NCBI GenBank assembly: GCA_902363135.1
Contig: CABIZF010000002.1
Span: 186,001 to 250,000 of the forward strand
DNA from: Lachnospiraceae bacterium
GTDB taxonomy: Bacteria; Bacillota; Clostridia; Lachnospirales; Lachnospiraceae
Reading direction: 5' to 3'
Length of the DNA stretch: 64,000 nt
Shown here: in pieces, positions 9,417-19,018 of the stretch
How positions within the stretch are numbered: position 1 is the first letter of the stretch
Layout of the letters: each line of letters starts with the position of its first letter
Program-made: the position numbers and the translations under genes
The notes under the pieces: model-generated
Databases searched by the model: none
Seen by the model: only the letters and a program-made list of their open reading frames with translations
Told to the model about the DNA's origin: nothing

Positions 9417-10553
9417 ATGGAACAGTTTGGATTAAGGACCAAAATTATCATGGGTGATGGTCTGGATTCCCTCACAGCCGGCATGAAAAAAGCGTTTGTT
9501 GTCACAGACAGCTTTATGGCGCAGAGCGGAAAGGTGTCTTATGTGACAGATAAGCTGAACAGGGCAGGTGTGGAATGGCAGGTCTTTTCCGACATCGCCG
9601 GCGAGCCGGATATCGGAATGGTCACTGCCGGTACAGCAAAGATTACGGAGTTTGATCCGGATACGGTGATCTGCCTCGGCGGAGGAGCTGCTATTGATGC
9701 GGCAAAGGCCATTGTATTTATCGCGAAGAAGACGGGCAATACGAACAAGAATATCGAGTTTGTTGCGATTCCGACGACGAGTGGTACAGGCTCAGAGGTC
9801 AGCCGTTTTGCAGTCATCACCGATAAGACCAAAGGTATCAAGTACCCGCTGATTGATGACAGCCTGCTTCCGGATGTGGCAGTGCTTGATGCACAGCTCG
9901 TAATGAGTGCACCGCCTTCTGTGACGGCAGACACCGGAATCGACGTGTTCACACATGCGGTAGAGGCATTTGTCTCCACAGGCAGAAATGATTTTTCCGA
10001 TGCCTGCGCAGAAAAGGCAATCAAGCTGGTTAACCACTACCTCATGGCAGTCTATAAGAACCCGAATGATGCGAAGGCACGTCAGGGTATGCACAACGCG
10101 TCCTGCCTGGCAGGTGTTGCATTTTCAAATGCGGGCCTTGGGTTGAACCACGGTATGGCACACGCGATGGGAGGAAAATTCCACATCCCACACGGAAGGG
10201 CAAACGGTATCCTCCTTCCATATGTCATGAGCTTTAATGCAGGCTGTGCAGAGCAGCTTACGCCGACGGCAAAGCGTTATGCACAGATTTCGAGACTGCT
10301 TCGTCTGGATACGAGCAGTGTTCGTCAGAGCGCACTGAACATGATCCGGACCGCACGTACCTTCATCAAGAAGATGAACATGCCATGCACGATCGAGGCG
10401 GCGGGTGTGACAAAGGAACAGTTCGAGGCGGAACTCGACGAGATGGCAGCAGCAGCGCTTGCGGATCGCTGCACGGCTACGAATCCTCAGCCGGTGACGG
10501 TAGAGGACATCAAGGAAATTTACCGCAAGGCTTTTATAGGTAAGCTTCCGTAA
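9417..10553 (+). CDS. eutG: Iron-containing alcohol dehydrogenase EutG
   Basis: 378 residues of the Fe-ADH family. It reduces acetaldehyde to ethanol inside the microcompartment and so recycles NADH to NAD+. The NAD-binding stretch is VICLGGGAAIDAAKAI (about residues 83-98), followed by IPTTSGTGSEVSRFAVI (about 119-135). The metal ligand region is GLNHGMAHAMGGKFHIPHG (about 242-260). An AGAAAGGAG site precedes the start. It lacks the N-terminal extension of enterobacterial EutG, and I see no obvious encapsulation helix, so its route into the shell is unclear. EutS follows after 13 bases. Confidence 0.9.
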   Translation: MEQFGLRTKIIMGDGLDSLTAGMKKAFVVTDSFMAQSGKVSYVTDKLNRAGVEWQVFSDIAGEPDIGMVTAGTAKITEFDPDTVICLGGGAAIDAAKAIVFIAKKTGNTNKNIEFVAIPTTSGTGSEVSRFAVITDKTKGIKYPLIDDSLLPDVAVLDAQLVMSAPPSVTADTGIDVFTHAVEAFVSTGRNDFSDACAEKAIKLVNHYLMAVYKNPNDAKARQGMHNASCLAGVAFSNAGLGLNHGMAHAMGGKFHIPHGRANGILLPYVMSFNAGCAEQLTPTAKRYAQISRLLRLDTSSVRQSALNMIRTARTFIKKMNMPCTIEAAGVTKEQFEAELDEMAAAALADRCTATNPQPVTVEDIKEIYRKAFIGKLP

Positions 10554-10566
10554 ATGGAGGACCTGA

Positions 10567-10917
10567 ATGTCAGAGTTTGAAGGAAAAGAGCGAATCATAC
10601 AGGAGTTCGTCCCTGGTAAGCAGGTGACGTTAGCGCATGTCATCGCCAGTCCGGATAAGGATCTGTATGGAAAGCTCGGACTGATCGATGCAGAGGGAGC
10701 GATCGGCATCATGACGATCACACCGAGTGAGGGCGCTATGATTGCCGCGGATATCGCGAGCAAATCCGCAGATATCAAGGTCGGGTTTGTAGACCGCTTT
10801 AATGGCTCTCTTGTCATTACCGGAGATGTCGCAGCTGTAGAGGTGGCGATCCGGGACGTGATGGCTGTACTCTGTGACCGGATGGGATTTGCAAAGGCAC
10901 CGGTGACGAAAACATGA
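10567..10917 (+). CDS. eutS: BMC shell protein EutS
   Basis: 116 residues, one BMC domain of the permuted EutS/PduU type. Characteristic segments are IIQEFVPGKQVTLAHVIASP at the N terminus, IGIMTITPSEGAMIAADIA (about residues 57-75) and VDRFNGSLVITGDVAAVE (about 82-99). Such proteins form bent hexamers in the shell. Its stop overlaps the eutP start as ATGA, so the two are translationally coupled. Confidence 0.92.
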   Translation: MSEFEGKERIIQEFVPGKQVTLAHVIASPDKDLYGKLGLIDAEGAIGIMTITPSEGAMIAADIASKSADIKVGFVDRFNGSLVITGDVAAVEVAIRDVMAVLCDRMGFAKAPVTKT

Positions 10918-11381
10918 GCAATGAGACATCAAAGGAAGAAAAGAAAAAGCGCATCATTCTGATCGGCCGGTCGACCGCCGGGAAGACGACTCTGTGCCAG
11001 CGGATCAACAATGAGGAGCTTCACTACTACAAAACGCAGACGGTGCAGGTGATCAACAAAAATATGATCGATACACCGGGCGAGTATCTGGAGCGGAGAG
11101 GATTCCGTGGTGCACTGATTGTGACTTCCGCAGATGCGGATATTATCCTGATGGTACAGGATGCGACCGAGGGAGGGACGATGTTTCCTCCGCTGTTTTG
11201 CAGTATGTTTGCAGGGAAGCCGTGCGTGGGGATTATTACCAAGGCAGATCTGGCAGATGAAGAACAGATTGAGCGCGCAAAGAAGTATTTGAAGGATGCC
11301 GGAGCCGGTACCCTCTATGTGACCAGTGCGGTGACAGGAGAGGGAGTGGAACAGCTGGTTCGGGATCTGCACATCCTGTAG
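10914..11381 (+). CDS. eutP: EutP, Ras-like P-loop protein
   Basis: 155 residues. The P-loop is IGRSTAGKTTLC (about residues 17-28), the G3-like motif is DTPGEYLERRGF (about 53-64), and the TKAD motif stands near residue 107. EutP of Salmonella has been reported to have acetate kinase activity, which would turn PduL-made acetyl phosphate into ATP; the N-terminal lysine-rich stretch here (SKEEKKKRI) is not part of the fold. It overlaps eutS by four bases. An 87-base gap to eutA follows, with no clear hairpin. Confidence 0.88.
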   Translation: MSNETSKEEKKKRIILIGRSTAGKTTLCQRINNEELHYYKTQTVQVINKNMIDTPGEYLERRGFRGALIVTSADADIILMVQDATEGGTMFPPLFCSMFAGKPCVGIITKADLADEEQIERAKKYLKDAGAGTLYVTSAVTGEGVEQLVRDLHIL

Positions 11382-11468
11382 TAAGGCGTACCCGTTCATG
11401 GCCGGATGGGGCGCAGTCAGCCTGCTGTGCGGAAGCAGACAGACAAAGCGAATTACCGGGAGGCTGGA

Positions 11469-12899
11469 ATGAGACAGGAAATAAAGAGTATAGGTATTGA
11501 CATCGGTACTTCTACCACACAGCTGGTATTCAGCCGGATTGTTGTGGAAAATGTGGCGGGCAGCTATAATGTCCCGCGTGTATCGATTGTTGATAAAGAA
11601 GTAATATACCGTAGCAAGATTTATTTTACACCGCTTCGTTCCGCAACGGAGATTGACGCGGAGGCGGTAAAGAAGATTGTAAAAGACGAGTATGAAGCCG
11701 CAGGCATGACACCGGCGGATCTCTCGACCGGAGCAGTTATTATTACCGGTGAGACCGCACGGAAGCAGAATGCAAACGAGGTGCTTGAAGCACTCTCGGA
11801 TTTTGCGGGAGATTTCGTGGTGGCGACGGCCGGTCCGGATCTGGAGTCTGTGCTGGCAGCCAGAGGTGCCGGTACGGATACTATTTCCGAGGAACACCGC
11901 ACTGCGGTGGCGAATCTGGATGTCGGAGGCGGCACGACGAACATCGCCGTCTATCAGAAGGGCACACTCCGCGGCGTCTGCTGTCTGGATATCGGCGGCC
12001 GTCTGATCAAGATCGCAGACGGGAAGATTTCGTACATCTTCCATAAGACAAAGAAGCTTGCCGAGGATCACGGGATCACGATTGCGGTCGGCGACCGTGC
12101 AGACGAGGATAAGCTGTACAGGATCTGCTGCCTGATGGCAGATGAGCTTGCCAAATCACTTCACCTGCTTCCGGCAGATGAGGCACATAAGGCATTGTAT
12201 ACGAATGACGGTGCCATGCTCCCACAAGAGCCTAAACTGCTCGCTGTGACGTATTCCGGCGGTGTTGCCGACTGTGTCTATAACGCCGAGGATGCCGATC
12301 CGTTCCGATATGGAGACATCGGCGTACTGCTTGGCAGGGCGATACGTGCACAGAAGGAGCTTTCCGGACTGACCCTGTATCGGGCGAAGGAGACGATCCG
12401 CGCCACGGTAGTCGGAGCCGGAACGCATGCCACAGACGTAAGCGGAAGTACGATTCGCTACGACAAAAGTTATCTCCCGATTAAGAACATTCCGGTCCTT
12501 AAGGTATCTGCCGTGGACGAGGAAGATCTTAATACATTTGAAGAGGCGATTAAATCGCAGCTTCCGATGTTCCGTTCCGAAGGGAAGCTGGAGCATGTGG
12601 CGATTGCCTTTTTAGGTCAGAAGCGTACCAGCTTTAAGGGAATCCAGGAGCTGGCTGATGCGATTATAAAAGGAGCTGAGGAGGTGATTGAGAGTGAGTA
12701 TCCGCTGATCGTAGTTGTGGAGAACGACATCGGAAAAGTGCTCGGAAATGCGCTCAATGTAAAGCTGCATCACGAGAAGCCGGTCATCTGTATCGATCGG
12801 ATCCACACATCGAGCGGAGACTATCTCGACATCGGAGAGCCGCTTGTCGGAGGACAGGTGCTTCCGGTTGTCAACAAAACGTTGGTGTTTAATACATAG
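11469..12899 (+). CDS. eutA: Ethanolamine ammonia-lyase reactivating factor EutA
   Basis: 476 residues. It is an actin-like ATPase fold protein that exchanges damaged cobalamin out of EutBC. Phosphate-binding segments are [15 protein letters not shown] (N terminus) and [16 protein letters not shown] (about residues 152-167). The start at 11469 has GGGAGG five bases upstream; a longer frame beginning 21 codons earlier has no such site. It directly precedes eutB (16-base gap), the usual order eutA-eutB-eutC. Confidence 0.93.
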   Translation: MRQEIKSIGIDIGTSTTQLVFSRIVVENVAGSYNVPRVSIVDKEVIYRSKIYFTPLRSATEIDAEAVKKIVKDEYEAAGMTPADLSTGAVIITGETARKQNANEVLEALSDFAGDFVVATAGPDLESVLAARGAGTDTISEEHRTAVANLDVGGGTTNIAVYQKGTLRGVCCLDIGGRLIKIADGKISYIFHKTKKLAEDHGITIAVGDRADEDKLYRICCLMADELAKSLHLLPADEAHKALYTNDGAMLPQEPKLLAVTYSGGVADCVYNAEDADPFRYGDIGVLLGRAIRAQKELSGLTLYRAKETIRATVVGAGTHATDVSGSTIRYDKSYLPIKNIPVLKVSAVDEEDLNTFEEAIKSQLPMFRSEGKLEHVAIAFLGQKRTSFKGIQELADAIIKGAEEVIESEYPLIVVVENDIGKVLGNALNVKLHHEKPVICIDRIHTSSGDYLDIGEPLVGGQVLPVVNKTLVFNT

Positions 12900-12915
12900 A
12901 AAGAGGTGATATTGA

Positions 12916-14283
12916 ATGATTTTAAAGACAAAGCTGTTCGGCCATGTATATGAATTCAAATCAGTAAGAGAAGTAATGGCTAAGGCAAACGAGGAAAAAT
13001 CAGGCGATAAACTGGCAGGTATCGCCGCAGAAACTGCAGAGGAAAGAGTAGCAGCAAAATATGTTCTTTCAAATCTGACGCTGAATGATCTGAGAAACAA
13101 TCCGGCGGTTCCGTATGAAGAGGATGAGGTTACCAGAATCATTCAGGATGATGTAAATGAGCAGATATTCAATACCATGAAGAACTGGACTGTAGCAGAG
13201 TTTCGTGAGTGGCTGCTGGATGTCTCCACAACACCGGAGATGATCCGCAGAGCATCCAAGGGTATTACATCTGAGATCGTTGCAGGTGTCTGCAAGCTCA
13301 TGAGCAATCTGGACCTGATCTACGCGGCAAAGAAGATGCGCGTATCCGCACATTGTAATACAACGATCGGCCTTCCGGGAACATTCTCTTCCCGTCTGCA
13401 GCCGAACCACACGACCGACGATCCAAAGGGTATCATTGCTTCCGTTATGGAAGGCCTTTCCCTTGGCTGCGGCGACGCAGTTATCGGTCTGAACCCGGTA
13501 GACGACTCTGTAGAGAGCGTTGCACGTATCCTGAAGATGTTTGACGAGTTCAAGAACAAGTGGGAAGTTCCGACCCAGATCTGTGTACTGGCACACGTTA
13601 CCACGCAGACAGAGGCAGCTCAGCGTTTCGGTGCTCCGCTTGACCTGATGTTCCAGTCCATCGCCGGTTCCCAGAAGGGTAACGAGGCATTCGGACTGAC
13701 TGCAGCGATGCTGGAGGAAGGCCGTCAGACAATGCTGACCAATTCCACCGCTACCGGCCCGAACGTTATGTACTTCGAGACCGGCCAGGGATCTGAGCTT
13801 TCATCTGAAGCACACAACGGATGGGACCAGGTTACCATGGAGGCAAGATGCTATGGCTTTGCTAAGCGTTTCCAGCCGTTCCTTGTAAATACAGTAGTAG
13901 GATTCATCGGACCGGAGTATCTGTACGATTCCAAGCAGGTTACCCGTGCAGGTCTTGAGGATCACTTCATGGGCAAGCTGACCGGTGTTCCGATGGGATG
14001 TGACGCATGCTACACGAACCACATGAAGGCAGATCAGAATGATATCGAGAACCTGGCAACTCTGCTCGTAGCTGCAGGCTGCAACTACATCATGGGCGTT
14101 CCGGAAGGCGATGACTGTATGCTGATGTATCAGTGTACCGGATTTCATGAGGCAGCAGCTCTTCGTGAGGTATTTGGTCTTCGTCCGATCAAGGAGTTCG
14201 ACCAGTGGCTCGAGAAGATGGGCTTCTCAGAGAATGGTAAACTGACCAAGCTTGCAGGCGACGCGTCTGTATTCATGAGATAA
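12916..14283 (+). CDS. eutB: Ethanolamine ammonia-lyase large subunit EutB
   Basis: 455 residues, essentially the length of enterobacterial EutB. With EutC and adenosylcobalamin it converts ethanolamine to acetaldehyde and ammonia. Typical segments are [20 protein letters not shown] (about residues 146-165), [17 protein letters not shown] (about 182-198), [16 protein letters not shown] (about 284-299) and [16 protein letters not shown] (about 359-374). Its codon usage is strongly biased like that of eutC, eutL, eutE and eutM, suggesting high expression. Confidence 0.97.
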   Translation: MILKTKLFGHVYEFKSVREVMAKANEEKSGDKLAGIAAETAEERVAAKYVLSNLTLNDLRNNPAVPYEEDEVTRIIQDDVNEQIFNTMKNWTVAEFREWLLDVSTTPEMIRRASKGITSEIVAGVCKLMSNLDLIYAAKKMRVSAHCNTTIGLPGTFSSRLQPNHTTDDPKGIIASVMEGLSLGCGDAVIGLNPVDDSVESVARILKMFDEFKNKWEVPTQICVLAHVTTQTEAAQRFGAPLDLMFQSIAGSQKGNEAFGLTAAMLEEGRQTMLTNSTATGPNVMYFETGQGSELSSEAHNGWDQVTMEARCYGFAKRFQPFLVNTVVGFIGPEYLYDSKQVTRAGLEDHFMGKLTGVPMGCDACYTNHMKADQNDIENLATLLVAAGCNYIMGVPEGDDCMLMYQCTGFHEAAALREVFGLRPIKEFDQWLEKMGFSENGKLTKLAGDASVFMR

Positions 14284-14302
14284 GGAAGGAGGGGACAGTT
14301 CC

Positions 14303-15256
14303 ATGGAAGCAAAGGATTTAAAAGCAATTATCGAGCAGGTATTACAGGAAATGAATGTTTCCTCAGACGAAAAGACAACGGCTGCAGTAGCAGCAGCGAC
14401 AGAGGCAGCAGCTCCGAAGACAGCAGCATCTGAGGGCATCAGCCTGAAGATCCCGAAGAAGGGCGTAGAGCTTGAGCCGTCCGTAATCGAAGACGGATGC
14501 CTGCAGGATATCACAGAGATCGACATCCGCAAGCAGTACCTTGTAGAGAATCCGGTAAACGGAGAGGCGTATGCAGAGCAGAAGGTGCTCGCACCGTGCC
14601 GTCTTGGTATCGGCAAAGCAGGCGCAAGATATAAGACACTCCCGCAGCTGGAGTTCCGTGCAGCACACTCTGCAGCACAGGATGCAGTCTTCAATGACGT
14701 AGACGAAGAGTTTGTAAAGGATCAGGGCCTTTTCATCGTACAGACACAGTGCGACAGCAAGGATACGTATCTGACCCGTCCGGATCTTGGACGTAAGCTC
14801 TCTCCGGAAGCAGTTGAGACGATCAAAGAGAAATGCAAAAAGAACCCGACCGTACAGATCTACGTTGCAGACGGACTTTCCTCCGCAGCAGTGGCAGCAA
14901 ACATCGGCGACCTTCTCCCGGCTATTCTGCAGGGTCTTGACAGCTACAAGATCGATTACGGCACACCGTTCTTCGTAAAATACGGCCGTGTAGCAGTCGA
15001 GGATGAAATCAGCGAAATTACAGGTGCAGATGTTGTATGCACACTGATCGGTGAGAGACCGGGTCTGATTACCGCAACATCCATGTCCGCATACATCGCT
15101 TACAAGGCTACCGTTGGTATGCCGGAGGCAAGACGTACCGTACTTTCCAATATCCACAGCGCAGGAACCGTTCCGGCAGAGGCTGGTGCACACATTGCAG
15201 AGATCATCAAGATCATGCTTGAGCGCAAGGTCAGCGGAACAGAACTGAAGCTTTGA
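14303..15256 (+). CDS. eutC: Ethanolamine ammonia-lyase small subunit EutC
   Basis: 317 residues. It is the cobalamin-binding partner of EutB. The N terminus ([19 protein letters not shown]) is an amphipathic helix followed by an alanine/threonine-rich linker (about residues 20-50), the pattern of a microcompartment encapsulation peptide. The catalytic part begins around residue 70 and includes [17 protein letters not shown] (about 95-111), [20 protein letters not shown] (about 143-162), [20 protein letters not shown] (about 190-209) and [20 protein letters not shown] (about 249-268). Confidence 0.96.
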   Translation: MEAKDLKAIIEQVLQEMNVSSDEKTTAAVAAATEAAAPKTAASEGISLKIPKKGVELEPSVIEDGCLQDITEIDIRKQYLVENPVNGEAYAEQKVLAPCRLGIGKAGARYKTLPQLEFRAAHSAAQDAVFNDVDEEFVKDQGLFIVQTQCDSKDTYLTRPDLGRKLSPEAVETIKEKCKKNPTVQIYVADGLSSAAVAANIGDLLPAILQGLDSYKIDYGTPFFVKYGRVAVEDEISEITGADVVCTLIGERPGLITATSMSAYIAYKATVGMPEARRTVLSNIHSAGTVPAEAGAHIAEIIKIMLERKVSGTELKL

Positions 15257-15282
15257 TTTAAAGTTAAAAGGAGGTTTTTATC

Positions 15283-15933
15283 ATGAAAAGAGATCCGTTA
15301 CCGGCAAAGGTCCTGGCGACCCGCCTGATCCCGAATGTATCTGCAGACATGGCAAAACAGCTGAATCTGAAGCCGGAGCACAAGTCCCTGGCTCTGCTCA
15401 CCGCTGACTGCGATGATGTTACCTATACTGCACTTGACGAGGCTACCAAGAAGGCTGACTGCGAAGTTGTTTACGCGAAGAGCTTTTACGCCGGCGCAGC
15501 AAATGCAAACACAAAGCTTGCCGGTGAGATCATTGGTATCCTGGCAGCTCCGAACCCGGCTGAAGCAAAGGCTGGTCTTGAGGCAGCTGTTGATATGATC
15601 GAGAATGTATGCCACTTCGTTTCTGCAAACGAGGATGATACCATCTGCTACTATGCACACTGCATTTCCAGAACCGGTTCTTACCTGTCTGAGGGCTGCG
15701 GAATCAAGGAAGGCGAGGCTATCGCATACCTGATCGCACCGCCGCTTGAGGCAATGTTCGGCGTCGATGCTGCACTGAAGGCAGCAGACGTAAAATGCTG
15801 TGTACTGTATGCTCCGCCTTCAGAGACCAACTTTGGCGGCGCGCTTCTGACCGGTAGCCAGAGTGCCTGCAAGGCTGCATGCGATGCATTTGCATATGCA
15901 GTAGAGGCCGTTGCTGACCGTCCGATCGAGTAA
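15283..15933 (+). CDS. eutL: BMC shell protein EutL
   Basis: 216 residues with two fused BMC-like domains, forming pseudohexameric trimers whose large central pore can open and close. Segments typical of EutL are LATRLIPNVSADMAKQLNL (N terminus), DCEVVYAKSFYAGAANANTK (about residues 58-77), YYAHCISRTGSYLSEGCGIK (about 122-141) and YAPPSETNFGGALLTGSQSA (about 174-193). A clear AAAGGAGG site precedes the start. Confidence 0.95.
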   Translation: MKRDPLPAKVLATRLIPNVSADMAKQLNLKPEHKSLALLTADCDDVTYTALDEATKKADCEVVYAKSFYAGAANANTKLAGEIIGILAAPNPAEAKAGLEAAVDMIENVCHFVSANEDDTICYYAHCISRTGSYLSEGCGIKEGEAIAYLIAPPLEAMFGVDAALKAADVKCCVLYAPPSETNFGGALLTGSQSACKAACDAFAYAVEAVADRPIE

Positions 15934-15964
15934 GCTTCGGAGAACATAACGGAGGCTTTATAGT

Positions 15965-16723
15965 ATGAACGCATTAGGCATGATTGAAACCCGTGGCCTA
16001 GTAGCCGCCATTGAGGCGGCGGATGCCATGGTAAAGGCGGCAAATGTCACCCTGACCCGCAAAGAAGAGGTCGGTGGCGGCCTGGTGACAGTCATGGTCC
16101 GCGGCGACGTGGGCGCTGTGAAAGCAGCGGTCGATGCAGGAGCGGCGGCAGCGGAACGGGTCGGAGAGCTGATTTCCATCCATGTGATCCCAAGACCACA
16201 TGAAGAGCTGGAATGGATTCTGACAGACCCGGATCCCGGCGTAGCTCCAAAAGCCCCCGAAGATGATTCTGACGCGGAGGAAGAAGAGCCCGTACAGACA
16301 GAGCAGGCAGCAGCTGAAGCCAAAAAGACGGAAGTCACCATAGAAGAAGCTGCAGCTGTGCCGGAGCATGAGGCGTCAGAGAAAGTAAAGGAGACAGGCA
16401 CGGAGGTTCCGGAGGAAACAGAAGCAGCCAAACCGGAAGAGACCAGGGCCAGCGAAGAGCAGCCGGAGGAATCAGGGGAAGCAGAAGCATCTCCCGTGGA
16501 GCCTGCGGAAGCACTCAATGAGCCGGAAGTGACGGTGGAAGCTGTACCGGGAAAGATCCCGGCCAAAGTTTATAAGCCTGGCTTTCTTTCCTCCATGTCC
16601 GTTGTAAAGCTTCGGGAGCTTGCACGGAAGCTTGGAGTGGATAATATGACAAAATCAGATATCCGCTTCGCGAAGAAGCAGGAGCTTATTGAAAAGATCC
16701 TGGATTTTCAGGCGAGACAGTGA
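15965..16723 (+). CDS. eutK: EutK-like shell protein: BMC domain, acidic linker, Rho-N/SAP-like tail
   Basis: 252 residues. Residues 1-85 form a standard BMC domain ([51 protein letters not shown]). Residues about 90-195 are a Glu/Ala/Pro-rich linker of low complexity. Residues about 198-252 hold a compact basic helical tail ([20 protein letters not shown], then [13 protein letters not shown]) that resembles the Rho N-terminal/SAP-like fold. Enterobacterial EutK also joins a BMC domain to a helical, possibly nucleic-acid-binding tail, so position and design match EutK although the tail seems a different fold. The symbol is given by analogy. Confidence 0.75.
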   Translation: MNALGMIETRGLVAAIEAADAMVKAANVTLTRKEEVGGGLVTVMVRGDVGAVKAAVDAGAAAAERVGELISIHVIPRPHEELEWILTDPDPGVAPKAPEDDSDAEEEEPVQTEQAAAEAKKTEVTIEEAAAVPEHEASEKVKETGTEVPEETEAAKPEETRASEEQPEESGEAEASPVEPAEALNEPEVTVEAVPGKIPAKVYKPGFLSSMSVVKLRELARKLGVDNMTKSDIRFAKKQELIEKILDFQARQ

Positions 16724-16772
16724 CAGACAACAGGTTATGACAGAATGAATTAGAACAGGAGAACAGGCCATT

Positions 16773-18254
16773 ATGAAATTGATAGACAAAGATCTAATGT
16801 CCATGCAGGAAGTTCGTGAGCTGGTAGAATCTGCCAAAGAAGCTCAGCGGGAACTTGCCCGTATGGACCAGGCTCAGGTCGATCGGATCGTCAAGTCAAT
16901 CGCAGATGCAGGTGTGAGAAACGCAAAGCGCCTTGCACAGATGGCTCAGGAGGACACCGGATTTGGTGTAGTCAGCGATAAGGTCGTAAAGAACGTATTC
17001 GCGAGCCGCGGCGTCTATGAGCATATCAAAGATATGAAGACGATTGGTGAGATCGAGAGGGACGATGCGAAGGGACTTCGCAAGATTGCAGTTCCGGTAG
17101 GAGTTATCGCAGGACTGATCCCGTCCACGAACCCGACCTCCACTGCATTTTATAAATCAGAAATCGCAATCAAGTCAGGAAACGCAATTGTATTTTCCCC
17201 GCATCCGACCGCACTGCGCGCTATCATGGAGACCGTAAAGGTCATCCGTCAGGCGATCGCAGAGGCTGGTGCCAATGAAAATCTCGTATCCTGCATCAGC
17301 ATCCCGACCATGGAGGCGACCAGCACCCTGATGCACCACAGAGACATCGCTCTGATCCTTGCAACAGGCGGTTCCGCAATGGTAAAGGCAGCATATTCAT
17401 CCGGAACACCGGCAATCGGTGTAGGACCGGGAAATGGTCCGGCATATCTGGAGAAGACCTGCGACCTTCCTCTGGCAGTAAAGCGGATCATGGATTCTGA
17501 GACCTTTGATAATGGTACGATCTGTGCTTCCGAGCAGTCTATCATCTGTGATGAGGACATGGCAGAGGCAGTACAGGCAGAGATGGAGCGCCAGGGCGCA
17601 TATTTCCTCGACGAACAGGAGAGAGAGCAGCTCGGTCGCTTTATCCTTCGGGCAAACGGCACGATGAATCCGGAGATCGTAGGTAAGAGCGTAAAAACGA
17701 TCGCATCGCTGGCTCACCTGGATAAGGTACCGGCAGACGCGAGAGTACTTGTTGCAAAGGAGACCGGCGTAGGCCGTGGCCATCCATATTCCAACGAGAA
17801 GCTTGGACCGATCATGGGCTTCTATACAGGTAAAGATTACATCGACGTATGCGAGAAGGTCTGCACCATTCTTTATTATGAGGGCGCAGGACACACATTC
17901 TCCATGCATACCAAGGATGATAAGATGGTGGATTACTTCGCAAAGCGCGTACCGGCATCCCGTATTATGGTAAATACCCCAAGCGCACTTGGCGGAATCG
18001 GAGCTACCACGAACCTTCAGCCGGCATTGACTCTTGGCTGTGGCGCAGTAGGCGGAAGTGCTACCTCTGAAAACGTAGGACCGCTTCAGCTGCTGAACTA
18101 CCGTTATGTCGCATATGGTCAGAGAGAGCTTGAAGACATCAAGGCACAGATCCCGGATTGTACCGACGGTGTATGCAAAGAGACGATGGATCTGAGCGAG
18201 ATCGACGTAGACGAGATCGTAAAGAGCGTAATTTCAAGATTACGTAATTATTAA
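16773..18254 (+). CDS. eutE: Acetaldehyde dehydrogenase (acetylating) EutE
   Basis: 493 residues. It turns acetaldehyde, CoA and NAD+ into acetyl-CoA inside the shell. The catalytic cysteine lies in ETFDNGTICASEQSIICDED (about residues 249-268). AVPVGVIAGLIPSTNPTSTA (about 108-127) and GVGPGNGPAYLEKTCDLPLA (about 216-235) are cofactor-fold segments. The last 20 residues (LSEIDVDEIVKSVISRLRNY) form a predicted amphipathic helix like an encapsulation peptide, here at the C terminus. A hairpin follows the stop codon before the eutM pair. Confidence 0.95.
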   Translation: MKLIDKDLMSMQEVRELVESAKEAQRELARMDQAQVDRIVKSIADAGVRNAKRLAQMAQEDTGFGVVSDKVVKNVFASRGVYEHIKDMKTIGEIERDDAKGLRKIAVPVGVIAGLIPSTNPTSTAFYKSEIAIKSGNAIVFSPHPTALRAIMETVKVIRQAIAEAGANENLVSCISIPTMEATSTLMHHRDIALILATGGSAMVKAAYSSGTPAIGVGPGNGPAYLEKTCDLPLAVKRIMDSETFDNGTICASEQSIICDEDMAEAVQAEMERQGAYFLDEQEREQLGRFILRANGTMNPEIVGKSVKTIASLAHLDKVPADARVLVAKETGVGRGHPYSNEKLGPIMGFYTGKDYIDVCEKVCTILYYEGAGHTFSMHTKDDKMVDYFAKRVPASRIMVNTPSALGGIGATTNLQPALTLGCGAVGGSATSENVGPLQLLNYRYVAYGQRELEDIKAQIPDCTDGVCKETMDLSEIDVDEIVKSVISRLRNY

Positions 18255-18263
18255 TGCAGGACG

Positions 18264-18299
18264 TTCACCGGTGCAGTCCCAAAGAGGCTGTCCGGTGAA
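18264..18299 (+). other. Hairpin between eutE and the eutM pair
   Basis: TTCACCGG (18264-18271) pairs with CCGGTGAA (18292-18299) over a 20-base loop; there is no U run. It could separate or stabilise the downstream shell-protein message, which must be abundant. The role is inferred. Confidence 0.5.
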
Positions 18300-18352
18300 G
18301 ACAGAAATCAGCGGATTTCGAATCCTAATATATAAGAAGGGAGACCACGAAT

Positions 18353-18643
18353 ATGGCTATCACACAGGCACTTGGAATGATCGAGACAAAGGGACTGGTT
18401 GCTTCCATCGAGGCAGCAGATGCAATGGTAAAGGCAGCAAACGTTACTCTGATCGGTAAAGAGCACGTAGGCGGCGGACTGGTTACTGTTATGGTACGCG
18501 GCGACGTAGGAGCAGTAAAGGCAGCAACGGATGCAGGAGCGGCAGCAGCAGAGCGCGTAGGCGAGCTGATCTCCGTACACGTAATCCCGAGACCGCATGA
18601 GGAAGTAGAGTACATTCTTCCGAAGATTAACGTTCAGGAATAA
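18353..18643 (+). CDS. eutM: BMC shell protein EutM, first copy
   Basis: 96 residues, a single canonical BMC domain (PF00936) that builds the flat hexamers making up most of the shell. Motifs are [60 protein letters not shown] and [16 protein letters not shown]. An AGAAGGGAG site lies about 10 bases ahead. The protein is identical to the next gene product over the first 91 residues and differs only in the last few (KINVQE here, SVNK there). Confidence 0.96.
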   Translation: MAITQALGMIETKGLVASIEAADAMVKAANVTLIGKEHVGGGLVTVMVRGDVGAVKAATDAGAAAAERVGELISVHVIPRPHEEVEYILPKINVQE

Positions 18644-18689
18644 TCAATCATAAGAATAACAGGCGCACAGCGCAGAAATGAGGTTTAAT

Positions 18690-18974
18690 ATGGCTATCAC
18701 ACAGGCACTTGGAATGATCGAGACAAAGGGACTGGTTGCTTCCATCGAGGCAGCAGATGCAATGGTAAAGGCAGCAAACGTTACTCTGATCGGTAAAGAG
18801 CACGTAGGCGGCGGATTGGTTACCGTTATGGTACGCGGCGACGTAGGAGCAGTAAAGGCAGCAACGGATGCAGGAGCAGCAGCAGCAGAGCGCGTAGGCG
18901 AGCTGATCTCCGTACACGTAATCCCGAGACCGCACGAAGAGGTAGAGTACATCCTTCCGTCTGTAAACAAATAA
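18690..18974 (+). CDS. eutM: BMC shell protein EutM, second copy
   Basis: 94 residues, a near-perfect tandem duplicate of the preceding gene; the nucleotide sequences are also almost identical over about 270 bases, with only a few silent changes. The start at 18690 has GAGG six bases upstream; an ATG four codons earlier would overlap that site, so it is less likely. The flanking sequences of the two copies are unrelated. Duplication probably raises the dose of the main shell tile, or gives two tails for different shell positions. Confidence 0.95.
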   Translation: MAITQALGMIETKGLVASIEAADAMVKAANVTLIGKEHVGGGLVTVMVRGDVGAVKAATDAGAAAAERVGELISVHVIPRPHEEVEYILPSVNK

Positions 18975-19018
18975 TGAGTCGCTGACTTGTCAATGACCTA
19001 CGGGAGGAGGGATAATAC

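Noticed and set aside
10929..12071. 380-codon minus-strand frame across eutP and eutA
   Set aside because: It crosses two well-supported genes, has no ribosome binding site and no recognisable domain.
14363..15193. 276-codon minus-strand frame opposite eutC
   Set aside because: Cysteine-rich, low-complexity translation that mirrors the biased codons of eutC; no start signal.
18353..18974. Assembly duplication of eutM
   Set aside because: The two copies have unrelated upstream sequences and different 3' ends, so they look like real genes.
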